This document shows positions 55,100 to 64,000 of a DNA stretch of 64,000 nucleotides, in pieces. How positions within the stretch are numbered: position 1 is the stretch's first letter; each line of letters starts with the position of its first letter. The stretch comes from Macrotis lagotis (taxonomy: Eukaryota > Chordata > Mammalia > Peramelemorphia > Peramelidae). The notes below the pieces were generated by a model. It saw nothing but the letters and a program-made list of their open reading frames with translations. It was not told the DNA's origin and made no database searches. The stretch is taken from contig NC_133660.1 of the NCBI RefSeq assembly GCF_037893015.1, positions 283,031,067-283,095,066 of the forward strand. Direction: 5' to 3'. Both the position numbers and the translations under genes were made by a program.

Positions 55100-55692
55100 T
55101 TCAAGTCAAAATTTATTGTGGACAAACTCCTCGTTGGTGATGCGGTTGGGGGGTGGGTGGGTGCTGGGGTCCATTTTGACAGCCAATGATGGCCACTGAC
55201 TCAATTGTCAGTGGTTCAGTGACCCCCACCCTATAATCCTCTTGGCTCGGGGAAGGGGCCAGGAGGTGGGAGGACCAAGTCCTCGTCCACTCTGCCTCTC
55301 CCCACCCCATTCAGTTAACAAAAACGTCCTGGGGTCCCACCAGACACATACACACATACACACATACACACGTACACGCTTCAATAAATACTGGGGGGGG
55401 GGGGACCAACCCCACGCCCCAAGTGCTGCAAACTAGGCCCCATGGTGGCCTCTGGAGGCCATGCGTGGAAAGGCACGAGTGGGATGGGGAAGGAGAAGAG
55501 CCAAGGGGCTGATTCTTGGGGGTGCAGGAAGGCAGAGTGCGGGGTGGCTGTGGCCTAGCCCAGGCAGAGAGGGATGCCCCCGTGCAGGGGATCCCCAAGA
55601 CTGGTGGTGACCCTCGACTCCACCGCCACGAAAGGGGGCGGCCACCCCAGGGGACTGGCCGAGGATCTGTGCCCTGGACGGCCTGGCCCGGC
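55100..55692 (-). other. EHBP1L1: EHBP1L1 3' UTR with polyadenylation signal
   Basis: Minus-strand stop codon TAA is at 55693-55695. The minus-strand AATAAA (plus-strand TTTATT, 55112-55117) gives a UTR of about 590 nt. A CACATA-type simple repeat lies at about 55345-55378. Confidence 0.8.
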
Positions 55693-58600
55693 TTAGCTCA
55701 GCAGGCAGCGCTCCCGCCGGCTCAACTGGCGGCTCAGCTTCCGACGGCGCTGCTCCAGTCCCCGCTCCAGCCGTGCGTCCTCCTCCAGGGCCCTACAACA
55801 ACAAGGCTGAGGGTCCCGACCGGCCTGGACCCTGGACCTGGCCAACTGGAGAGGCTCAGGCAGGGGCAGGGGCAGCCAGACCTTAGCCCTGGCACCAGAT
55901 CAGCAGGAGAGGGTGGGCACCCCCCCAACACCCCAAACCTGAGCTGGAATCTGGGGCTGGGTCAGTCAGACTCACGTTCTCTCCTTATTATCCAAATCTC
56001 GAACCAACTCATCCCGTTGGTTCACCAAGGACACCAGTTCCTCCAGTAGGAGCTGCTCCCGGTGCTGCTGAGCGTCTGTCTTCAGCCAGTCTGGGGATGG
56101 GGGCAAGGGGGCAGATGAGAAGACTGGCTGACCTTGTCTGGGGGGCAAGCTGGTCTGTCTGTCTGGGTCTGGGTCTGCCTTGTCTGGCTCCTCATTTTAA
56201 ACCAATGAACATTTATTAACGATCTGCCCAGGGGCTGAGCCCTGGAGATACAACGCAATCCCCTGCCCCCCCAGTCCCCCAATTACAGTCTCTGCCTTTC
56301 CTGTGCTGGCAGTTTACTAGAGTGTCCAGAAATAGGGTAATATATAGTAGACTGGACAGGAGGAGCTTGAGACTGAGACAGACACAGACACAGACACAGA
56401 CACAGACACTTACAAGACAGACTGGACAGGAGGGGCTTGAGGGGGCTGGCGAGGGAGAGAGGAGAGCCAGAACCAGGAGAAGGAAGGGCAGAGTTTCTTT
56501 CCCTGGCAGAATGAGGAAGGCTGGCCAGGGCACTGGGGGCAGGGTTGGCCAGGGGATCACTTGCTGTTTTCATTGGTATCCATCTTTATGCAAATGACTT
56601 TCAGATTTATTTGTCCAGCCCTAACTGAGACTGGTGGAGGTGCAGCGGACAGAGTTCTGGACTGGGGTCAGGAACACCTAAGATCCAGTCTGGTCTCAAA
56701 CACTTAGCCACTTCACTTCTGTTTGCCTCAGTTTCCCCATATGTTAAACAAGGCTACTCACAGCAGCCATCTCCCAGGCTTGGGGTTGGGAACAAACGAG
56801 ATAATAATTGTGAAGCACTCGGCACCTAGTAGGTGATTAATGAGTGCTTATGTCCTCTTCCCAGACTCCAGTGTTGCATCCCCAACCTGACGTCCTGTGG
56901 ACATCTTCAACTCCACATGTCCCCAACAGACCTCCTTTGCTTTCCGCCCAAACTCTCACCTCCTCCTAACTGTCCAATGACTGTCCTAATCTCCATCACC
57001 CTCCCAGTCCCCCCAGGATTGCAATCTGGTCACTCCCTCTCGTCCCCACCCCAGACCCAATCTCTTGCCAGGTCCTGTCTACCCTCTATGCATACCTTCT
57101 CCTCCTCTCCTCTTCCCAGACCCTCGTCACCTCACCCCTCACACCAGTTGCTAGGGGCTTGCTCTGCCTCCAGTCTACCCTCCGTTCAACAACTTCCATT
57201 CAGCACAGACCTGACCCTGGCACTCTCCTAGTCGACAGCCTCCAGTGGCTTCCTATGGCTCCAGAACCAAACAGAACATCTTTAATATGACTTTTAAAGC
57301 CCTCCAAAGTCTGCCCATTGCCCCCTTAGCAACCCCACCACATCCCCTGATTCAGTGACCCTAGTTTTTCTCCAGATTCCAACTTTCTCCAGATCCCCTG
57401 CCAAGTGTGCCCTCCATCCTTGGCTCTGAAGTCCCAGCTAAAATACCACCTTCTAGTCTGTCCCAACCTTCCTTCCTGCAGCTAGCTTCCAGTGCACTCA
57501 CCCATCTATATTTCTTTGTTTTTGGTCTTTGTGTTTTTGCAAGGCAATGGGATTAAATGACTTGTCCAAGGTCACACAGTTAGCAACTATCATCTGTCAG
57601 ACTGAATTTGAACTCAAGTCTTCCTGACTTCAGAGCTGTTTCCCTCTTGACTCACTGCTCCAATAGATCTTTGTTTATACACAATTATTTGCCGATTGTC
57701 TTTCTCCATTAGACTGTGAGCTCCTTTGAGATTAGTTGAGGGCCTGGCACATCAGTTTAATAAATGACCTTTGACTGGCAGGGAACCAACCAAGTGGACT
57801 GGTTTAGTTGCAGTGTGCACTGACTCTGTGACAGGAGTGGAATGAATTGAGACTGTAATGGTAGGGTTGGAGTCAAACTGTGGGCTGCCTTTAATGTTGG
57901 GCTTTGTCCCAGGGGAAGTGGGGAGCCATGGAAGGTCTCTCAACAGGAGAGTACCATGCTCAGAGCCAGCCTTACAAAGATCAGATTGGCAAATACCTAG
58001 AAGGGGAATTGGAAGGGGAGAGATGAGAGGTAGGGGGTGAATGGGTCATCCCATTGCCATGTCTCCAACCACTTTACCTTCAATGGCCATCATGGCTCTC
58101 AATTCTCTGCTCAGGAGCTCGAACCGTCTCTCCAGGTCTTGTTCTTCTATCCTGCAACAGGAAGAAAGGGGCATCAGCACCCTGGAGACCTGGAAGACCC
58201 CCAGGTTCCCAGAACCTTTCAGTGGGATCTGAAGGGTGAAAAAATGGCCTTTTCATCCAGGGGCCAACAGGTTAAGAAATGGGCTCAGGAATGCAGGAGG
58301 AGGTCATGGGACGTCTGGGACAAGGTTATTGGGAATCTTTTGCAAATTCTGAAATTTCACCACATTGGAGTGACTGCTTTAGAGTCTCTCCCACACCTAC
58401 GTAACTCTATAGACAAGTCAGTCTCCTTGGTCCTAATTTCCTCTTCTGTAAAATGGGGATAACCTACCAGGTTTCTTCCAGTCTAATCTATATTCATTAA
58501 AAACTATGTACATGGGAGTTATTATGATTCTTTTTTTTGCAAGGCAAATGGGGTTAAGTGGCTTGCCCAAGGCCTATTATGATTCTTTATCACAGAATAC

Positions 58601-61184
58601 ACACTTCTTCTTCCCTTCCTTCTTCCTTCCTCTCTTCCTCTCTCCTTTTTTCTCTTTCTTTCTTCCTTCCTTCATATCTTCCCTTCCTTTCTCCTTCCTT
58701 TCCTTTTTCTTTTTGCCCTCTCTCCCTTCCTTCATTCCTTCTATCCACCCTCTCTCCCTTTCTTTCTTCTTCCCTCTCCTCTCCTTTCTCCTTCTGTTCC
58801 ATCTTTCCTCCCTCTCTCCCCTTTCTTTCTTTTCTTCCTTCCTATTTTCCCCTCCTTTCTTCTTTTCTCTCTTCTCTCCTTCCTTCTGTCTTTCTTTTCT
58901 TTCTTTCTTCCTTCCTTCCTTAAATGTGTTGCCCAGGAGTTAGCATGGCAAGTCCTCTAGGTATCCTGGACTGTGGTCCCCTCTGCAGCTCAGCTAGGGT
59001 CCCCCAACACATAATAGGTTTGTGGCCAAGACTTAGAAGGAGAAGGGAAGGACCTGTCCCAGAGGTAGGATCCACTGACCCCCCCACCCCCACCCCGAGG
59101 GAGGGGCTCACAGGAGCTGGAGCTGGTCCTGCCTCCGGATCAGAGCATTCTTCTTGTTCACCAACGTGAACCACTCTTGGATCAGCACCTCCTCCTGCAG
59201 CTTGTCAGCACCTGGGAAGCCACCTGATTTATGGAACTGTCTGGAGGGGCAGAGGCCCCTCCTCGCCGCCCCCTCCAGAACGTAAGCTGCCTGAGGACAG
59301 AGGCTGATCTGTGCCAGGCAGCTGCCGTGGCTGATTGCTACCATCTCCATGCCTGGCTTGCCCTTTCTACCATTTCCCTCTACCTGGGACGCTCTCCCTC
59401 CCCTAACTCTTCTGGCAGATCCCTGGCCTTCCTTCAAAACTCCATCATAGAACTGACAATAAGGAAGCAAAACTTTCACTCTTTGTAAGCTTAATAGAAC
59501 CCTAGAAAATCAACTAAAAAGCTCCTTGAAACAATCAACAACTTCAGCAAAGTAGCAGGATATAAAATAAATCCACATAAATCATCAGCATTTCTATAGA
59601 TGTACAACAAAGCCTATGGGAAAGAGGTGGAAAGAAAAATTCCACTTAAAGTAAGTGGAGACAGCATTAAATACCTTCCAAATCAAACCCAGAAACCCTG
59701 TGAGCACAATGACAAAACACTTTTCACACAAATCAACTCAGATCTAAGCAATATCAGTTGCTCCTGGTTAGGCTGAGCTAATATAATTAGGACAATTCTA
59801 CCCAAATTAAGTGACTCTTCAGTGCCATAGCCATCAAACTCCCCAAAAGGGCTAGAAAATAATAGAACAAAATTCATCTGGGGCTACAAAAGGTTACAAA
59901 AATATAAAGGGAGGTGGCCGTGCTCTACCATCTCTGAAACCGTCTATAAGGCGGCAGTCATTGACCTGCCTGGTACCGCTTAAGAAACAGAGTGACGGAC
60001 CAGAGCGCCAGGCCGGTCCGGAGGAAACAGTAGGCAATGGCTAGAGTCACCTACTGTCCGACAAACCGCAAGGCGGGAGGCTCTGGAGTACCAACTGCTG
60101 CTCACCAAGACCTGCTGGGAAAACTGGGAAAGGATGTGGCAAAAGTAGGCCTAGGGCCGCATCCCACACCCTATACCACAAACCGGGTCCAGGCTTTTGG
60201 CATAAAACATGATGCTACAGACCAATGGAGAGGTGCAGAAAAGGGGGCGTGTGGGACCCAACGAGAGAACTGCGTGATCGTGGGGTGGAAAAGCTTCTGC
60301 ACCGATCCACGGAATCTAGCTGAGAGGAGGGAAAGACAGGACGCCGGGGAGCACTCTCACACGGCGGGGGGGGGGGGGGGGGGGGGGGGGGTCGCCAAAC
60401 TAGACAGAGTGGGATCGAGGCCATGATCACAGGTCACTGGGGAGGAACCAGTGGGGTGGGCGGCGGTGAGCAAAAGGGGAGAGGGCCAAGGCTGGGGAGG
60501 CCCGGGGCCCCGAGCCCCGCCGCTGACCCGCCCGCCCAGGGCCCAGCCCCGGGAGGAGCGAGAAGGAGCGGGACCAGTGGCTCCGGGCGGGGCGGGGCGG
60601 GCGGGGCGTGGCCGGGCGGGGCGGGGCGTGGCCGGGCGGGGCGGGGCGGGGCGGGGCCGGGCCGGGCCGCACCTGTCTCCATGAGGCCCCGCAGCTGCGC
60701 CTCCACCTGCGCCGCGCGCGCGTCGATCTGCCTCTGCTCGCGGTCCAGCGCCTGCAGCTCGGAGCTCACGTACTGGCTCGTGTCCTGGAAGCGCTGCTGC
60801 GGGGGGCGGCGGGGGGCGGCGGGGTCACGGCCGGGCCCCGGGGCGCCCCCGGCTCCCCCCTCCCCTCCACACAAGCGCCGCCCAGACACGACCCCCCACC
60901 GGCGCCGGGACTTGGGGGGCCCAGGCCGCTCACCATGCCGGGATCCTCCCCGGGGTTGGCGACGGGCCGAGGGCTCGGCGTTGCCTCCTCCACGGGGGGC
61001 GTCACTTCTGGAAACAGAAATCACCCCGCTTGCCCCCGGGGCCGGAGGGAGGCCAGTCGGGGGCTCCCTCTCACAGAGTGGGGACCCCTAGGGCGGTGAG
61101 CCCCACCCCCAGCCCAGGAGCCCCAGGCTTACCGGCAAGCTTCTGGTGGGCAGAGGCCGAGGCCGAATCCGGAGCCGGGGCCTC
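55693..61184 (-). CDS. EHBP1L1: EHBP1L1, C-terminal bMERB region and CaaX end
   Basis: EHBP1L1 is a Rab8/Rab10 effector in apical membrane transport. Only the last seven coding exons are in the window, in gene order: 61133-61184, 60934-61007, 60673-60796, 59112-59211, 58078-58151, 55976-56090, 55693-55792, all in phase (about 213 residues). After a Pro/Ser-rich linker comes the coiled-coil Rab-binding bMERB domain ([98 protein letters not shown]). The protein ends in CLLS, a CaaX-type prenylation motif. The C2-like N-terminus, the large variable middle and the CH domain must lie right of the window. Identity is supported by sequence and by position next to KCNK7. Confidence 0.93.
56630..56860 (+). 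repeat. CORE-SINE (MIR/THER1-like), near full length
   Basis: A tRNA-like head (GGTGCAGCGGACAGAGTTCT) is followed by a core with GCCTCAGTTTCCCCATATGT and a tail with GATAATAATTGTGAAGCACT and CACCTAGTAGGTGATTAATG. It has many substitutions, so it is an old copy. Confidence 0.75.
57517..57660 (-). repeat. tRNA-derived SINE
   Basis: Reverse orientation: GCAAGGCAATGGGATTAAAT, TGTCCAAGGTCACACAG and GAATTTGAACTCAAGTCTTC are present, and the head end is poorly kept. No clear target-site duplication. Confidence 0.75.
58533..58574 (-). repeat. Severely 5'-truncated SINE with 14-bp target-site duplication
   Basis: Only the tail and about 40 bp of the 3' end are present (T run, then GCAAGGCAAATGGGGTTAAG, TGGCTTGCCCAAGGC). 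Perfect direct repeats TATTATGATTCTTT lie at 58520-58533 and 58575-58588; the left one overlaps the T run by one base. The duplication shows a real insertion event rather than decay of a longer copy. Confidence 0.88.
58600..58922. repeat. (TTCC/TCTT)n polypyrimidine microsatellite
   Basis: About 320 bp of T and C in TTCC, TTTC and CTCT blocks on the plus strand, purine on the EHBP1L1 gene strand. It starts a dozen bases past the right target-site duplication of the truncated SINE. Confidence 0.92.
59445..60350 (+). mobile_element. L1-family LINE ORF2 3' fragment
   Basis: The plus strand translates in several frames to L1 reverse-transcriptase C-terminal sequence: [53 protein letters not shown], then CWENWKRMWQK and HPIPQ further on. 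It is broken by several stops and frame changes and lacks the catalytic FADD block and everything 5' of it. No poly-A tail or target-site duplication was seen; the right side runs into a long G run. It lies antisense in an EHBP1L1 intron. The left edge is uncertain. Confidence 0.78.
60366..60391. repeat. Poly-G run of 26
   Basis: A homopolymer of 26 G directly after CACACGGC. It separates the L1 fragment from the CpG-rich sequence around the next EHBP1L1 exon. Its length may be inexact in an assembly. Confidence 0.95.
60430..61100. promoter_or_regulatory. EHBP1L1: Internal CpG island in EHBP1L1
   Basis: CpG-dense sequence covers two coding exons. From about 60585 to 60665 it consists of repeated GGGGCGGGGC and GTGGCCGGGCGGGGC blocks, that is, tandem GC boxes. 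It may simply be GC-rich exon context; an alternative internal promoter is possible, but nothing else in the sequence shows it. Confidence 0.4.
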
Positions 61185-64000
61185 CTGTGGAGAAAGTGGT
61201 GGGTCGGGTGAGGCAGAGGATGGGGGGCTTCTGTCAGGGGACCCAAGGTCTGGGCTACAAAGGGGCTGAGGGCCCCGATCCAGCTACCCCCCATTTACAG
61301 GTGAGGCCCGGGGGGGGTACACATGCCGTTAGCACCGCTGGCTCCCGGTTTAGAGCGGAGGAAAGCGAGGCACAGCGACTGAAGGTCTCACTTCTGGGGC
61401 GCTGGAACCCCCAGGCTGGCAGCTCCTGTCAACCGAGCCCGCAAGGGGGGCCATGGGAAGAAAAGGGCCTCTGCACCTCCAAATCCTCTTGACTAACAGT
61501 CACTCCTGGGTCTCTGAGGAGGCGGCGGAGGCTGGGCCCACCTCGGGTGGAGGGATGAGCCCCACAAGGTCTAGCCCCCTCCCTCCCCCATTCTGCCATC
61601 TGCAGATGGACCCCGACCCTTGGCAGACTCCCCTGGAGGCCGTGGACACTGCCACCCCTGTTGGGGCCTCGGTTTCCCTGGCTGACAAATGGGGTGGCAT
61701 CAGAGTGGGTGCCCTTGAGAAACCCTGATGACTTCTTGCAAAATTTAACAAACACATTAAAGGTCTCCTGAGTACAGAGGGACCTTTGTCCCAAAGTCCA
61801 ACCTGGGGAGGGGGGGCTGCTTCTGACTCCACCTTCCCTCCACCATGACTCTTTCCTAGAGACCTCCTGCACTTCTGTCTTCCCAGTCCAGGGCCTGGGG
61901 TCTCTGATGCTTTCTTCTCCTCCCCCCACCCCCATGTCAGCTGCATTTTAAAGGAAAGCAGGATAGACTGAAAGGCAACCACTTGACAGGTGAGTAAACT
62001 GAGGCTCAGCAAGGAGAAGGGAGCTGCCCAAGGCAGCGGACGAGCTGCACAAGCAGTTATTTCAATGCTGTGATTTGGGCAAAAGAAGGAAAATGGTTCC
62101 AGTTCTGTCCTTAGGATGTCCTAGGCCAGTCTGACATTTCATAAAAATCACAATTAGACCTTGGAGAGAATCTGGAGCAGGGGGTGGCTGGGGGGTGAAG
62201 GGGGGCTTAGAACAATAGAACATAGATGATGGGAGATTAGCAGTATTAGAGATCATCTACCCAAAGCCCCCATTTACAAGTGGGGAGACCCAAGGCGCCA
62301 AGTCCCAGGTGGCCCTCTGCCCTGCCAGCAGCCCTTCCCCTTCATAGCCTTGGGCTCACTTGTGCGCCTTACCCCCTCAGGTCCATGATTCCACCTGACT
62401 CTGCCTCTGGCTCCCCACGCCTGGCCCTCAGCCCAGATGATAAAGAATCTAGCTGCCCTGGAGCCCGCCAGCCTCCCAACTGGATCTGCCGGCTCCCAGA
62501 ACGGGTCTCTCCGGGCGAGAGCCTCGGCTCCAACCAGGCAACCTAACCACTATTACCCGTCTCCTGTCTCCTCGGGGCCGGCCCTCCTGTTTCCCAGGAT
62601 CCTGAGGCCATCTCTCCCAGCCTGCCTCGACCACCCTTGCCACCCCCCCACTGCCAGCTTGGAGACCCTCTCTTACCAGAGGTATTAGGGTGGCAAGACC
62701 GAGAGGGGGGAGTCCCCCACCCAGGGGAGGCTGGCCCCTTAAGTGCCCCCCCTTGCTGTGTTCTACCCTCCACACACACCCACACACACCCTCTCAGACA
62801 CACATGCATTCCCACACTCTCACCGACACTCACACATGCGACAGCAGGGACGTCCAGGCCAGAACTGGGCTCTTCACGCCAGGCCCGGAACCCCCCAAAT
62901 CCTCCACTGCACTTGATCCGTTTGACTTGACAGGTAAGACACCTTGAATATATGTGGTGCTTAGGCAAGGCCAAGGCCAAAGCTCCAGGTTCCTCCAGGT
63001 CTGGGGATCTTTCTGCTACACCCAGTAGGGAGCCAGAAGACCTGGGTTCAAATCCTGGCTCCTTTGCTTCTGACTCATGTGACTAACCCTGGGTAGCAAT
63101 AAGGATAGCAGAGTTGGCGAAAGCTGTAGACTTGCTACCTCATTTAGGGTCTCACAGCAGCCCTGGGTGGAGGCGGCTATCTAGATTGTCACCCTCATTT
63201 TATGGGTGGGGAAACTGAGTCAGAAAGAGTGACTTGTCCAGGGTCAGTTAGTAAGCATGAACCCTGAGGGCAGGGATCGTCTTCTGTCTCTGGTGACCTC
63301 AGTTCCTAATATAAGGCTGGGCTCGGAGGCGGCCTATAATGAGGGCTTGTTCCAGGCCCAGGGAAAGACCTGGCAAAGCAGACATATGCTACTGCCAGTG
63401 AGGCTGGAAAACTGGTGGGGGTGAGGGTGCAAGGAGGCGGCTGAGCCAGCAGAGAAACTGAGATTCAGAGAACACATCTGGGGCATCAGGGTCTGGCCAG
63501 TCCTGCCTTCCTGACCCAGGCTCCTCCTCTGTACTATCAGGAAGGCCTATTCAACTCACTGCCACTCCTTGTTTTGGGTTCTAAGCACCCCCCCCCCACC
63601 CCAGCTCTGCTGCTCCAGGTTCTCTGTCCTCCAGGAGCCAAGAAGACCCATTTGAATCTTGCCTTTGGTCCCTACTGGGGAGAACCCGTGAACGAGCAAT
63701 TTCATCCCTCAGGCCTCTCAATTGGCCTAGAAGGCGCCTATCTGAATCGGTAAAGGGACTCTGTCCATCCGGAACGTCCCCAAGGAAATCCCAGGTCCTG
63801 GAGTCCTGTCCCAGTCAAGGCTCCTCCCAGCTCTGTTTCCATGGGAACCAGACCCTACCTCCAAGGTTGTAGCCTCATCCCTCTAAGCGGGATTCTGGGA
63901 TGTCCCAGGGGACAGAGGCCTGGATTACGGAGGAGGGATCAGGGGTGTTATTCCCGGGCTCCTGGCTCAAGAATAGGCCAGACAAGACCAAGGCTGCCCC
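61185..64000 (-). other. EHBP1L1: EHBP1L1 intronic sequence to the window end
   Basis: I found no further exon in this 2.8 kb. It holds MIR-like fragments (minus at about 61970-62060, 62220-62300 and 63130-63260; plus at about 63015-63095) and CACACA-type short repeats near 62770-62830. A very small exon could be missed here. Confidence 0.55.

Larger units (their letters stand above)
56091..58077 (-). other. EHBP1L1: EHBP1L1 intron with SINEs and an old repeat
   Basis: The intron holds a CAGACA simple repeat (about 56376-56409) flanked by a near-identical duplicate of AGACTGGACAGGAGG. A plus-strand CORE-SINE lies at about 56630-56860 and a minus-strand tRNA-SINE at 57517-57660. The pyrimidine-rich stretch 56930-57500 reads like an old, unassigned interspersed repeat (CTCCAGTGGCTTCCTATGGC, TTTTAAAGCCCTCCAAAGTC). 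A further old repeat is probable at about 57850-58030. Confidence 0.6.

Noticed and set aside
60037-60426. 129-codon plus-strand frame near the poly-G run
   Set aside because: Its DNA matches the L1 ORF2 3' region in another frame and it ends in poly-Gly from the G run, so it is not a separate gene.

Overview
This window looks like mammalian, almost certainly marsupial, chromosomal DNA. All genes are split by introns with GT/AG ends and many start in CpG islands. The interspersed repeats include tRNA-headed SINEs of the marsupial WSINE type and one copy whose tail matches the marsupial RTE-linked Mar1-type SINE. I cannot name the species. All comparisons with human proteins and human gene order are from memory.

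Six genes lie in the same order and relative orientation as human 11q13.1, with the block reversed. They are RELA (+, 3' part only, 126-8079), SIPA1 (-, 11905-19899), PCNX3 (-, 23420-36888), MAP3K11 (+, 38403-47388), KCNK7 (+, 50957-54379) and EHBP1L1 (-, C-terminal part only, 55693-61184, running off the right end). I placed exons by reading splice sites and checking reading phase at every junction. All junctions agree except one in SIPA1, where a run of seven C appears to carry one base too many.

Layout: RELA and SIPA1 converge. Between their 3' ends lie a 62-bp tandem repeat and a CpG island with NRF1 and ETS motifs that no recognised gene explains. SIPA1 and PCNX3 are head to tail on the minus strand, with a GC-rich stretch between them that probably holds the SIPA1 promoter. 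PCNX3 and MAP3K11 are head to head and share a CpG island of roughly 2.7 kb with three NRF1 palindromes. MAP3K11 and KCNK7 are tandem. KCNK7 and EHBP1L1 converge.

The products are a transcription factor (RELA), a Rap GTPase activator (SIPA1), a multipass membrane protein (PCNX3), a JNK-pathway kinase (MAP3K11), a two-pore K+ channel family member (KCNK7) and a Rab-binding adaptor (EHBP1L1). They do not form an operon-like unit, and their clustering reflects conserved synteny.

The points most worth a second look are the canonical second pore motif in KCNK7 (human has a disrupted one), the orphan CpG island at about 8.95-9.30 kb, a MAP3K11 intronic minisatellite built of GC-box plus inverted-CCAAT modules, and an inverted repeat pair around the MAP3K11 3' end. 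I recognised no retroviral or other virus-like element, no tRNA or rRNA gene and no CRISPR array.
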